Assembly: GCF_030269925.1 (NCBI RefSeq)
Contig: NC_085108.1
Span: forward strand, 372,001 to 436,000
Direction of reading: 5' to 3'
DNA: 64,000 bases
Origin: Bombyx mori
Lineage: Eukaryota > Arthropoda > Insecta > Lepidoptera > Bombycidae
The translations under genes were made by a program, and so were the position numbers. Of this stretch, positions 11,283 through 36,190 are shown piece after piece; positions within the stretch are counted from its first letter, which is position 1; each line of letters starts with the position of its first letter. The notes under the pieces are model-generated. The model saw only the letters and a list, made by a program, of their open reading frames with translations, searched no databases and was not told the origin of the DNA.

Positions 11283-11980
11283 CTGGAAACAAAAACAGCT
11301 ATGAATTAGTGAAATCTAGAATATCTGAACATCTGTTGGGTATCGTTTTTTTTTAATTTTGTTTCTTTATAATTATTTTTTATTTATATGTTAAAGCTAA
11401 TTCAAATATTCATTTTGTAAATTGGATATTTCTATTATTTATGAAGTATTTATGCAAATCTTATTTACGAATCAGTTATCAACCTTTCCCAGACAACTGA
11501 GTTCTCTAAAATTTGTCTTGGTCAGTATTCAAACTGAGCCATCTAATGTGTGAAATTGGCAGCAATATGTTGCTTTACTTTTTAACTATAAAATCTAATT
11601 CAATTTGTTTACTTGAATTACGTATTTGATAATAATTTAGGACTGTTTAAGATTAAACAACTTCTGAAATATGGAACTTTCTCCATTTGAAGCCTATTTT
11701 ATTTTCATTGTATCTCTACAAACACCTTTTGGTCTTAATGGTTTATTTACACTTATTTGACTTTGAATTATTTGATGATAGAGAAGAACATAATTGGAAA
11801 AGACAAACACTGAACATAAAACTGCAGTTTTTTTTTTTTAGGTATTATGCAATCAATGATTAAATATACAAATATTCACTAAGCTTTAGTGAACAATAAG
11901 CATCTAGTAGAGAAAAGTATAAATATAGGTGGACCCCAAATCTCTATTGATCAAAACTAATGAACAATTAAAACTGACAC

Positions 11981-12085
11981 TTATTTTTTGTTGTTTTTGA
12001 ATAAAGCTAGTTCAGCTTGTATATGTTCCAGTCGCTTGAAATCAAACCACCATGAAAATGGCAGAACACAGTAGAAATTATCACT
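11981..12085 (-). CDS. candidate coding fragment ending in TAA
   Basis: A 34-codon open stretch on the minus strand includes FYCVLPFSWWFDFKRLEHIQ and ends FKNNKK then stop. An AG precedes it directly, but the upstream pyrimidine tract is poor and an in-frame stop lies just before. The residue composition looks protein-like (WW, regular charge), but I cannot name it. It could be a decayed transposon coding fragment. Confidence 0.25.
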   Translation of the reverse strand, partial: SDNFYCVLPFSWWFDFKRLEHIQAELALFKNNKK

Positions 12086-12768
12086 TTATACACGATATTA
12101 GGTGGATACTCCAAAGGACAGGTGATGAGCAAGTGGTTTTAGTACTAGTTTTGGTGGCAACGGGATTTGATTTCGTGATTTGAAAAACGACGGGTCAAAA
12201 ACGAACCAAAACAGTTTTTCGTCTATAAATCTCAAGCGCCGTTCGCACAAGTTTAATACGTATGTGATAAACACACGATAACATAAGACTCGACGTCGGC
12301 GCGTTACATGTGTAAATAAACAAAATCATGTAAACATACACGCTAACTGAACGTAAAAACCTCTTCGATAGCCATTTACAATCCCGCCATAAACGTGCAC
12401 AATACACTGTTCGGATACTTTGCCTATTGACAAAAAATATGCACCGAAAAATCTCATTTTAGTAGACATTATTTTGTGACGTTATACAAAGTATTTTTCT
12501 TTACATATATTATTTGATTACCTCGTTACAACGTGAGCGAAGACGTCAAAGTAAATAAATCCATTTTAACAATTCAGTTTCGCACTGAATTCACGAAAGC
12601 ACAATGGTGTAGGCACATTTGGTACAACGCGATCAAAACATAGCCTTTATACGCCTTTTTCTAGCTATACATGTTTCGTGAATAATTAAATAATCTGTGG
12701 TATACATTCAAGAATAATAACAACACCGTTGTCAAGACGTTGGGTGCATTATTTAAGAGTAATTATCA

Positions 12769-13053
<285 letters not shown>

Positions 13054-13377
13054 TCATGACTGCAGTGGAACTTGAGAAAATTTATTTGTCAATAGTTTAG
13101 TCATGTACAGTTGTATGCATACTAGTTAAAAACTAGTAATAGCCTTTTTCATAACTTCTGGTGACCAACAAAAATCTTAGATTTCTGTATGTTCCACTTT
13201 TGTTATTGGTGATAGGGAATGCAAAATTCTGAAGAAGGTTTAGGTGATTAGTTTCTTATTGTTGGCTTAAAATCGAACTGTTCTCTGTGATAGCTCTCAA
13301 AACCTCATCAAAATCTGGTGATTATTCTCTAATCCTCTCTATCTACTTTATACTCATTTAAGTAGTTATATATGTAC

Positions 13378-13814
13378 CTTTTTTTATTGCTTAGATGTGT
13401 GGACGAGCTCACAGCCCACCTGGTGTTAAGTGGTTACTGGAGCCCATGGACATCTACAACGTAAATGCGCCACCCACCTTGAGATATAAGTTCTAAGATT
13501 TCAGTATAGTTACAACGGCTGCCCCACCCTTCAAACCGAATCGCATTACTGCTTCACGGCAGAAATAGACAGGGTGGTGGTACCTACCCGCGCGGACTCA
13601 CAAGAGGTCCTACCAACAGTAATTACGCAAATTATAATTTTGCGGGTTTCACTTTTATTACACGATGTTATTCCTTCACCGTGGAAGTCAATCGTGAACA
13701 TTTGATGAGTACGTATTTCATTAGAAAAATTGGTACCCGCCTGGGATTCGAACATCGGTGCATCGATCAACACGAATGCACCGGACGTCTTATCCTTTAG
13801 GCCACGACGACTTT
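13378..13814 (-). mobile_element. full-length Bm1-type SINE, minus
   Basis: Complete from the poly(T) through 'TAGGCCACGACGACTT', about 437 bp, with a small deletion next to the B box (CTGGGATTCGAAC). It faces the plus-strand full-length copy at 14006-14440 across a 190-bp spacer. Confidence 0.92.
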
Positions 13815-14005
13815 GGACCTACTAACATTTTTGGTAAATAATCACACTTTCAAAACTAAGAATATCAAATGAAACAGATGCTTTGCAAGCCGCAACGAGC
13901 AGATGAGTTATATGTCTTCATCATTCTTTCACCACGAAAATGGTGAATAAGCGTTCAAGAAGTATAAAAATGTTTCGATCTGTTAGCTATATTTTAAACC
14001 TTCGA

Positions 14006-14440
14006 AGTCATCGTGGCCTAACGGATAAGACGTCCGGTGCATTCGTGTTGCGCGATGCACCGGTGTTCGAATCTCAGGCGGGTACCAATTTTTCTAATGA
14101 AATACGTACTTAACAAATGTTCACGATTGACTTCCACGGTGAAGGATAACATCGTGTAATAAAAATGAAATCCGCAAAATTATAATTTGCGTAATTACTG
14201 ATGGTAGGACCTCTTGGGAGTCCGCGCGGGTGGGTACCACCGCCCTGCCTATTTCTGCCATGAAGCAGTTATGCGTTTCGGTTTGAAGGGTGGGGCAGCC
14301 GTTGTAACTATACTGAGACCTTAGAACTTATATCTCAAGGTGGGTGGCGCATTTACGTTGTGGATGTCTATGGGCTCCAGTAACCACTTAACATCAGGTG
14401 GGCTGTGAGCACATCCAACCGTCTAAGGAATAAAAAAAGA
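14006..14440 (+). mobile_element. full-length Bm1-type SINE, plus
   Basis: Complete from 'GAAGTCATCGTGGCCTAACG' to 'AAGGAATAAAAAAAG', with a central segment GAAGGATAACATCGTGTAAT. It is the inverted partner of 13378-13814. Confidence 0.92.
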
Positions 14441-15774
14441 ACCTATATTTTTATATTTTTTTTTGTTTAATTATAATTAAATTTATTTTTACTATTGAAT
14501 TTCGCATGCCTTACTGTCAATATAGTATATATCGACATTTTAAATACCACAACAGACTTATGTAGTTTTAAGCGCTAACACAGTGATAACTGTAATAAAT
14601 ATAACTGTGATATGATGCTCTAAGCAGTTAAATGCGTACTATTTATCTAACATAAGGTAAATTAACCTATATAGTGAAAAGTGTTGTTTTTTAGAAATGT
14701 TGGCCACTTTGAAAAGAGTTTTTGCAAGACAAATGTTGAAGGTTATCAAGTTATTAGACATAGCTGCATACGTATTCAGTCCAAAGGCATCCTCTCAAAC
14801 ATATTTACTCCACTAATCGATTCGACATCTACAAATATGTATACCACAATGAGACAATTACTAAAAATCAAAATCTCTTAGTAAGGATCGCTTAGATATT
14901 CGTAACGAGGCCTCCTGATTATCATCGCATTTTTCTTTCTCTTCTCTCTTCTCTTCTCTTTTTTCTCTTCTCTTCTCTTTTTTTTATTATTTGACATAGC
15001 TCTCACGCCTTTGCAGTTTTTGATGTGCTGAAGCGTGATCTTACAATTCAGTAAAATAATCTAGAGAGATTAGAAGAATTTGTTGCTGTAAAATATATAA
15101 TAACGGCCTTTTGGCAGCTACAGCTATTCCAAATACTTTCCCAAGACCTCAGTAAATGGTCTTTAGGAGTGGAAAGAAGGTCAGACACTTTTCTCTTGTT
15201 ATGTAGGTATGTTGACTTCTTGCGATGCCATTATTGCTAGTACCGAGTTTATAAAAAGCTTCATTTAGTAAATACATGCCTATTCTGTTATGTAGAGTTG
15301 ATTAATTTGAGACTAATTAATTTGGATGAGATGAGATGGAATTAAGTTTCCGTATGATGGTTGTTATTTACTTTATAGTACTACTATATGATATTACACC
15401 AACGCTATTACACAATAAAATCTAAAGAAATACTAAAATAACATTTTTTTTTTAAATTGTACCCCTCGCGCTGCCACCAAAAAAAACGGTATAAATTACT
15501 GTTATGTTATTGCCACTGTTGTATTTGAATCACAGTCCAACTAGTCGATTATTTATAAATTTCAAGGTTGAAATATCACTAAGCCTAAGAATCCTAAGAA
15601 TGGATTAGCAAAATCCATTCTTTTGCAGAAGCCAGCCGAGACTTTAGCATCACGATAAATAAATTGCGCTTTGGCCATAATACTGCACCGTCGCCGCGTC
15701 GCACCTTGCTAGACTTGGCACTATTACCAAAAATCTATGTAGGTACCTACACATTGTGGATCCCATAGAGTTAA
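14441..15774. other. intergenic, AT-rich
   Basis: A (TCTCT)-type pyrimidine run lies at 14935-14985 (TTCTCTTCTCTCTTCTCTTC). No gene is supported. Confidence 0.5.
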
Positions 15775-15874
15775 GGTACTTATTAACTCCATGGTGGATC
15801 CAAAGGAGACACCATAGAGCATCTTATTTTTGATTGTCAAAACTTCTAGCTTGACCATGGAGTTAATAAGTACC
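15775..15874. repeat. perfect 20-bp inverted repeat, 60-bp spacer
   Basis: The arms GGTACTTATTAACTCCATGG (15775-15794) and its exact complement (15855-15874) flank 60 bp that includes TGGTGGATCCAAAGGAGACA. The right arm runs into the end of the DNA transposon at 15873. It may be an outer, older short palindromic element. Confidence 0.85.
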
Positions 15875-17048
15875 GTAAAATGGGGCGATTAGGGACAAAT
15901 TCCAACTTTATGAGCAATTTTAAGGTAGTTGTTGATGTATATAATGCTATATCAGGATCAAAATGATTGAGTCTTGGGGGCATCTTTGTTGTCTAATTTA
16001 AAATTATGCAACTAGCATTCCAGTTTAAGCAAAAAATGCAAAAATAGGTGTAATCCCTATTTACCCGAAAATTGCGGTTAATTGGGACGAAATGAGAAAT
16101 TTGCTGGGGTTGGCACTACTTTTATTTTTATATATAGTTTTAATTTATTTATTTATTTAGTTGCACCAACAAAGTGATCATCAATAAAAAACATTGAAAA
16201 ACTGACAAAAGTACATGGCAGACATCACCTCAATTATAGGTGCAATCGACAGTGCTGATATTTCTATCTGGGTTAAGAGATTAGGTGTGACGGTTATTCC
16301 ATGGATTAATCAATGAATACCCCCACTCTGAACAAATATTAAATATTTTATTATGTATTACTTAGACATATTTGTCCACCTTGAGATTTCATTGATCTTG
16401 TTACATGTCTCTGCAAAATCGACTTACTTATATTAAATTGCTTATCTATTTCAACTAAAGACTTATTCTCAATTTCGCTTCGAATAAACCAGATTTTTAC
16501 CAACAAATTTAAAAAATATTGTTATAACTACATAGACAACCCTACAAACCTGTACCTATTTATACTTAGGTCGTTTCCATTTCACGTATTCTCATCCCAA
16601 TTGACCCCTTTTTCGTTGTTATTTGTACCTAAGACGTCCCCAATATCCCCAAAAACAACAGATTTTTACATGTATTTTTATTTAATCAAATACATTAAAA
16701 CCAAAAACAATTGAGACTTACCTTTAATATATATGCTGGTTCAAACACTAAATAACGTTTATAAATCATAGTCGTCTTCTATTATTATCAAATAAATAAA
16801 AGAGAGCAAAGTTTCTAGCACTAAAATAATTACCACCACAGGAAGTTAATTTGAAACGCGATTTTTTATAAGTTTGCAGCTATTATCATGCATATTCAGA
16901 GTTGTTTTGTGAACTTTCAACATTCTACTATTAAACTACAAAAAATGGAAGATTTTGCAACGAATTTATAACTTATATTGAGCGTCGAAAGATTTTCCCG
17001 GTTTTTTCCCGATTCGCCTGTCAATCCCTAATCGCCCCATTCTACCGG
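15873..17048. mobile_element. DNA transposon relic, 1.18 kb, TIRs and TA target
   Basis: The left end CCGTAAAATGGGGCGATTAG is matched by an inverted right end CTAATCGCCCCATTCTACCGG, about 23 bp with a small gap. TA flanks both sides. No intact transposase frame is present; the interior is AT-rich. Related GGGAC-type motifs recur inside, at about 16085 and 16600. The superfamily is not assigned. Confidence 0.7.
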
Positions 17049-17239
17049 TACCTTGACAGATTAATATTGATTGGCCAGTGAACTTAGTGATGTGAACATA
17101 GACCTGATGTGAAAATTAAGTCCGATTTTTCATTCCGGCCGTCGCCACTTGCAGAGTTATTAAAAAACAAACACTTACAAACTCATATATAAATATATTA
17201 AAAACAGTATAGAAATAATTTAATATTAAAATGAAGTGA

Positions 17240-17320
17240 TAGTGCAGTTTTCATTAAAATTAAAACAAGACTTGACCGAAAGGTCTTAGTTACCAGGTTA
17301 TAAAACCCCCTAAAAAAACC
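17240..17320 (+). mobile_element. LINE-like 3' tail just upstream of YME1L
   Basis: Contains 'AAAGGTCTTAGTTACCAGG' followed by 'CCCCCTAAAAAAACC'. The same tail occurs at 44080-44150 (plus) and 60210-60262 (minus). It ends about 110 bp before the YME1L start codon, so it may lie in the promoter or 5' UTR. Confidence 0.6.
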
Positions 17321-17430
17321 ATTCTTTTGCACCACGAAAATTTTGACGTACCTACCTCCCAAGAAATTGACAAAATTTTCGAGTGCACTTCAAAAAAACT
17401 ACAAAAACATACAATCTAGCTTCATGTAAC

Positions 17431-30133
<12,703 letters not shown>

Positions 30134-30162
30134 ACCTGTCCCCGATCGTAATCGTTCGTAAT

Positions 30163-30168
30163 AATAAA
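30163..30168 (+). terminator. YME1L poly(A) signal AATAAA
   Basis: Canonical hexamer 30 nt after the YME1L stop codon, followed by CTCTTTAAAATTATTTC. It implies a 3' UTR of only about 50-60 nt. Confidence 0.85.
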
Positions 30169-30293
30169 GCTCTTTAAAATTATTTCAGTTTCATTATTTT
30201 TCGATCAGTTCCCGTCGGTGCCAAGCATTGCATAACTCTCTCCCGCAGCTGTACATCTCTCTCTCTCTCTCTCTCACAGCTATCTGTGAATTA

Positions 30294-30470
30294 CAGTGTG
30301 TTGAGTACGAGTTTTTTAACGTTCTCGATAGCGTAAAAGTTAGCCTAATTTTGTATGCAGTTGGAACAGCGCCCCTAGCGGCAAACGTAGGCAAACGATC
30401 CCATTCCATACAAATATGAGCTAACTTTTACGCTATCGAAAACGTTAAAAAACTCGCACTAAGCACACTG
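30294..30470. mobile_element. 177-bp long-TIR MITE, copy 2
   Basis: Ends CAGTG...CACTG with long inverted arms (ACGAGTTTTTTAACGTTCTC and complement) and the core 'AGCGCCCCTAGCGGCAAACG'. It lies 126 bp beyond the YME1L poly(A) signal. Confidence 0.82.
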
Positions 30471-31137
30471 ATCTCATGATACGGCACTAACATGTAAAGA
30501 TATATATATCTTTACATATATGTATTTAAAAATAAAAAGCAAGAAAATATTTCATAAATTTAATTGCACTTATTTTAAATAACAAGTGAACTATATACAA
30601 TATGTCTGATTTATACATTGTTTTATAAAATAAATTCATTGGGACAAGTTGTGACGTCACAGGTGAACAGTGAACAGAGGTTTAGTAGCAGGTCCAAATG
30701 AAGCAAAACCATGTTTGTATCCTGGTTGGTATACAAGCCAAAGGTGTTGTCCTCAGTCCGCGACACGTTCAATGATATCGTTACGTAGATATATGAACAG
30801 ATGCCGGACTGCTTATTCGCTGATTGTAATAACACTTCTTTATATAAACCGCGCCAATAGAGAAACGAATCTAAAATGGCGGCAGCGATCATGCGCTCTC
30901 ACTCTAAACTATTGCTGTCTTTAGTCGCACACGGCGCGTACTGCGTGCAAAAAAAATATCAGTTCTGGCTTTGTTGTTGAGCTCGAGTTTTTTCGCTTTC
31001 GAGTTGGGCGACTTAGATGACTGGGAGCAAAAGTGTCTACGGAAGTTGCATCCCAGATGAGACTCCCCCCCCCTCTGCCGGGCATAAGGTAAAACACATT
31101 CTCTTTTTTTTTTTTTTTTTTTTTTCAATTATCACTG
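30471..31137. other. intergenic between YME1L and ZAD gene 1, part 1
   Basis: Includes a short plus-strand frame starting ATG at 30876 (MAAAIMRSHSKLLLSLVAHG...) after a TATATAAA at 30839-30846. The 25 bp before and over the ATG recur in inverted orientation at 31461-31485. I do not call a gene. Confidence 0.4.
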
Positions 31138-31400
31138 GTGGTACGTCACTTACTGGTGGTAGGACCTGTTGTGAGTCCGCGCGGGTAGGTACCACCGCCC
31201 TGCCTATTTCTGCCGTGAAGCAGTAATGCGTTTCGGTTTGAAGGGTGGGGCAGCCGTTGTAACTATACTGAGACCTTACAACTTATATCTCAAGGTGGGT
31301 GGCGCATTTACGTTGTAGATGTCTATGGGCTCCAGTAACCACATAACACCAGGTGGGCTGTGAGCTCGTCCACACATATAAGCAATAAAAAAAAAAAAAA
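31138..31400 (+). mobile_element. Bm1-type SINE, 3' part
   Basis: A pyrimidine-rich lead (T tract at 31107-31125), then 'ACTGGTGGTAGGACCTGTTG' to 'AAGCAATAAAAAAAAAAAAA'. Confidence 0.88.
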
Positions 31401-31784
31401 CAACTTTTTCTATCTTTCTTTTTATTTGTTGATCCTTCCAGTCAGTGCAGGTACATAGACGCCATTTTAGATTCGTTTCTTTATTGAGGCGGCTTATAGT
31501 AGTAACAATTGCACGTCGAACCCGACATTCTGCGCGTCGGCTAATCTCACTATGCGATACATTACGTGCAGTTACATCAAGTAAATAAGTACATTTGTTG
31601 TCCCTGGCGACGTAACACAGAGCCGCTTCTTTTTACAGGGTGCTCCGATATATGTTGTCAATTATAAAATAATTATTTTTTGCCTATATATGTATATATT
31701 ATTATGCACGTCAAGACTAAAATGACCATACAAATATTATGCATTAATAAGTTTTATGTATAAATGATGACCCACAAAACCATT

Positions 31785-31999
31785 TTTTTTATTGCTTAGA
31801 TGAGTGGACGAGCTCACAGCCCACCTGGTGTTAAGTGGTAACTGGAGCCCATAGACATGTACAATGTAAATGCTCCACGCACCTTGAGATATAAGTTCTA
31901 AGGTCTCAGTATAGTTACGACGGCTGCTGCCCCACCCTTCAAACCGAAACGCATTATTACTGCTTCACGGCTGAAATAGGCAGGGTGGTGGTACCTGCC
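31785..31999 (-). mobile_element. Bm1-type SINE, 3' part, minus
   Basis: Poly(T), then 'ATTGCTTAGATGAGTGGACG', ending 'GGTGGTGGTACCTGCCCC'. It carries small duplications (GCTGCTGCC; ATTATTACTG). Confidence 0.85.
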
Positions 32000-32855
32000 C
32001 CAAACACATTATTTATTTTGTATACAGGAGCAATAAGGACATACTCATGAATAATAACAATAACGAGACAAACCATACAATGGCTTGTATTGACATGTCG
32101 TTTCTACAAGGGGCTGGCCACAGAAAACCCCACACTGCATGTTTGTTAATATCTGAACGGTTTCTAGTACCCGTTAACGTGTAGGTGGTGAATCGTTTCA
32201 GCAGAGACGTTTACACATTGTGTAGTCTATATAATGTAAATTATGATTTAATTATGGACACACAGAAACCTAAATAGATATTTTTTATTTCATTTTTACA
32301 TGTGTGTTTTGTCAGGGCTTTATTTGATAACATTTGGATAAATTCTGATGAGCTAGTCACCAGAAGTTTGAGGATTAATCCGAAAATAATACAGAATAAT
32401 CAAACTGCTACCGGGCTAACACAGGAACACAATGGTTGTTAACACCAAACCAATGTGCTTTAGATTTCCAATTTTTTTTTCCTCATATTTAATTTTATAC
32501 ATGCAGAAAATGCACAAGCTTCCCCTTAGATGTAGGCAATAACCATTTATGATTATGTGATTACTGAAGTGTCCTGGTGGACATAATCAAGCAGTTGGAG
32601 TTGTAATATTCCTGTGTAAAACCTCTACTTAGTTATAGACTTGTACAAAACTGCCCGTTTACCTTAAGACACTGCTTGTGTTCACTTGTCTTGTGATTGT
32701 AATGTGCCACTGTTTGATATGAAGTGGAGGTAATTGTCTGATACGAACACAATTTGTGTAATGCATAAAATCATTGCAAATTATTTGTCTGAAATTCAGA
32801 AATATGGGATTTCTTTTGAAACCATAACTTTATCAATTATCTCAACATAACTAAA
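32000..32855. other. intergenic, downstream of ZAD gene 1
   Basis: AT-rich. No coding region or repeat was recognised. It may hold distal 3' UTR of the minus-strand zinc-finger gene. Confidence 0.5.
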
Positions 32856-32861
32856 TTTATT
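32856..32861 (-). terminator. poly(A) hexamer abutting the ZAD gene 1 stop
   Basis: On the minus strand the stop TGA is followed immediately by AATAAA. If this signal is used, the 3' UTR would be under about 30 nt. Confidence 0.6.
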
Positions 32862-35097
32862 TCAGTCAATTTGTTTGACTCTTTTCTTTTTCCCCCGTTT
32901 CCCGGGTATCATGATCTTACTCTTCCACTCCTCAGTACCGGCTGGGTCTTCTACTTGTACTATCTGTCCAGTGATGGGGTCAACAGGAAAAACGCCCTCT
33001 GGAGTGATTTTCTTTTTGGCTGTATCAGTGCCATGTCTCCTCTTCATATGCTTATTGTAATTTGACCAGTTTGTGAATTCCATACTACAGAACTGACATG
33101 AATATGGCTTGGAGCCTGTGTGTTGCCTCTCGTGATTCTTCAAAATCTGTTTAAATCTAAATGCTTTGTTACAATATTGACAAATGTAGGGCATTGAGTC
33201 TGTGTGAACTATTTTGTGGGCGTTCAACTGATAAGGTAGTCTGAAGCATCGACCGCATTGTTCACAAGAGTAGGGTTTCACACCAGAATGCATTTCCACA
33301 TGCCTTCTTAACATATTTGGAAAGAGGAATGATCTGTTGCAGATCCTACAGATATGAGGACGTATCTTGTCGTGTGTCATAATGTGTGATGTCAGCGTAC
33401 CTTTATTATAGAACATCTTCCCACACCGATCACAAGTGTAGTCTCTCTTACGATTTATATTATGCAGTTTCATGTGATCTCGTAGGCTGTTTGTGTTCTT
33501 ATACACTTTCTTACATATACTACAGGTTAAGTCTTCAATAGTGATGGCAGTGCCTGGTTTCCTCTTCGGTTTACGTTTGGGTTTCATCAAGCTGTAGTCC
33601 TGTAGGTGTATTTCTAAATTGTGTTTATCACTAAGTATCTCACCACACAGTTGACACGCTATTTGAGACTTCTGAAAGTGTTGCTTGACATGACTACTAA
33701 TTGTTTCGTCTCCTTGAAGCTCTGAGTCACAATAGTGACAGAAGTTTCTGGAAAGTATTTATTTAAGCAATTAAATTTTGATTTAATTAATTAAAGATTA
33801 GGCTTGGTTTTTTTATTGAACTTGACTAATTATGATGACCTAAAAAAATGAGCATTGTAATGATGTTTAAGTTCCGCTTTTCAAAACAATCAAGAGCATT
33901 AAATTAGGATTTTCTGTGTTACACGACCAGAAAATAAAGACATATAGGCCAAGGCCCATTACAGGCCTTGCCCTAAATGCCAAATATATTTTATCATAGA
34001 AGCTAGCTGTTGGTAATCTACACCTTCACACACACCACTACATCTACCAAGGTACCATCAACTTTGATATCGTATTAAATACCTGTTATATAAAAAAATT
34101 AAAATTAAATGCTGCTAGCATGCAATTCCTAAGTAAATATTAATCATTATAATTATTGAGGCTATCGGTTAATCTGTCAAAAGACAGTGGATATCTAAAT
34201 TAATTATTACAACTTGCCAGTAGATTAAACTGTTTTTTTTTCTTCTAACTTCTTTAACATTATCTTTTAAAAAATGACCTATTCTAAAATTAATATAATA
34301 ATTAAACATATAAATGTTACAAAAATACATTTGAATATAAAGTATTTTTACCTCAAACACTTTCTATGTTTTCTGACGTGTTTCACAAAAGCCATAAAGT
34401 CGTCCTTTCTTCCTATTTTACAATCAACACAGAACAGAGCTGAGCATCTGCCATGAACTAATTTGGAGTGTGACCTCAACATGTCTATGTTGATAAACTC
34501 TATATTACAGTGTGAACAGATCCAGGGGTACTGACTCCAACTCTTAATAGCCTTGGTTCCTACGTCCGATACATCCTTGGCGTATATAGTCATCTCCGGA
34601 TCGAATGGGACCTGTAGGGCTGCCCCAATTATCTGATGAACGTCTAACGTTGGATTAATTGTTTCAACTTCTTCTTTTGGCTCCACTTTGACTTCGACGG
34701 AATCAACCAACGACTCATTCTCCTGGGCTATAGTTTCTAATTTAATGTCCACAGACTCGTTTAAACTAAGAAAATCATCGAAAGCGGAGTTTTGATCGTC
34801 GTCCGATAGGTCGCATTTGTTGTCCTCTGATGTGCTAAACAAGCCAATTAAAACATCCTGGGCTTGTTTGACGCTTTGTAAAAACTCGTAAGCTTTGTTT
34901 AAAGACTCGTAACATATTAAACAAGCCGTTTTCGGTAGTGAATTCTTGTCAGAAACGTCAACGTAAACAGCGTTAAGAAAGGCCAGTTTTAAGAGCACTT
35001 CTTCGTGTTTCTGACAGTCTGTTTGTAAGTTTAATAGTTTATCGGTGCTTTTAGATTCGGCGCAGAATCTGCAATATGATATTTCGATGTTCTCCAT
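32862..35097 (-). CDS. ZAD-C2H2 zinc-finger protein 1, 2 exons, 543 aa
   Basis: Probable nuclear DNA-binding regulator of the insect ZAD class. Exon 1 is 35097-34352 and exon 2 is 33747-32862, joined in phase 2 (AG|A, Arg) across a 604-bp GT-AG intron; total 1632 nt. The ZAD is at the N-terminus with ligands C9, C12, C59 and C62; in this family it mediates dimerisation. An acidic linker with IKLETI and VKVEPKEE (the latter a possible SUMO site) follows, then about ten C2H2 units: two beside the intron (WICSHC, LFCVDC), two divergent ones at the start of exon 2, then six regular fingers from LTCSIC to YSCQFC with a TGSKPYS-type linker. The C-terminus is basic (GKRGKKKRVK), a probable nuclear localisation signal. 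The target gene is unknown. Confidence 0.95.
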
Positions 35098-35303
35098 ATT
35101 TTAATTACATAATTTATGAAAATAAATTCTATACACAAACAAAACGTTTTCAGTAGAAGGTACCTATCAAAAAGATGACAAACTTGACTTTTTTGCTTAA
35201 TTCCGAAATTGCACTGGCAAAGGAAACGTAGCTCATACCATTGTTATATTATTGTCACTTAACCCTGAATGAAGTATGAATAAATCGTATTTTAAATGGG
35301 AAG

Positions 35304-35535
35304 TTTTTGGCGGGAACGCGAGGAGTGAAGTTGTGCGATTTCTTTTATTTTGTCTATTTAGTGTTTCTTCAGGTTGAAATGTGTAATAACGGTGGTTTAT
35401 TAAATGTTTAGTATCTGTGAAAGTGTACAAATGTGGGAAAATCAAGCAAAGTTGCTGAACGTGACGTCTCGGGATCCTCCAAAAAGTTCACTGAAAAAAA
35501 TCTCAGTAAATGACCACCATTTTACTGAGATTATA
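35304..35535 (+). repeat. about 230-bp repeat with E2F-like site, upstream of ZAD gene 1
   Basis: Matches 60372-60589 in inverse orientation at roughly 85% by eye. It starts with TTTTTGGCGGGAACGCG, an E2F-type motif, and ends with a hairpin made of TCTCAGTAAATG and CATTTTACTGAGA. It lies 207 bp upstream of the ZAD gene 1 ATG, in the shared region of the two divergent genes. It encodes nothing; the family is unassigned. Confidence 0.8.
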
Positions 35536-36190
35536 TTTCATACCATACCATTTTTCATAAAAATAAGAAGATAAATTAAAATAAGAATTAGTATTATAAA
35601 TGAAATCATAAAATTGTAAAATCTTGATTCCTCAGTTTTAACTTCATTCCGTGCGTATGATTACATTGAGTACAGAATCATGAAGCGAAAATATCCTGAA
35701 TGGTAATGTAGAACGAGTTCACTGATGACATTTGGTGAATGAATTCAGTAATACGGACGATTTTGTCAGTCTCTACATTTTTAAATTTGTTTTTTTTTTT
35801 TAACTGCTTGTATACCAACTGTACAAACTACTTGAAAACTCTACTAGTTTGACATCGTAATGATGCTATTAGCTAGTAAGTGTACTAAGTAGATTTTAGT
35901 CGATTTCTAAATTTAACTTTATGTAACAAAATAATCATTTTTAGTTCCCGTAACAAAACATATTTCTAAATTCTTAAGCCGCTCTTATAGTTTCACTTCC
36001 ATTAAACATGTTTAACTTTTCATCGGATTATTCCAAAATTATTTATAGCACTAGCAACTCGAAAGTTATTATTGATTTTGAATTTCCATGCAGTGTTGTA
36101 GGACCTTTAGTGTTTACATTTTCGTGATTATTTTATTTATACGCGATGTGTTGTTTTAAGTAGTTTTGGAATAAGGGGAAACATAATTTT
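35536..36190. other. shared upstream region of the ZAD gene pair
   Basis: AT-rich. I see no obvious TATA box tied to either start. This is the rest of the 1.09-kb head-to-head interval and probably holds the ZAD gene 2 promoter and 5' UTR. Confidence 0.5.
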
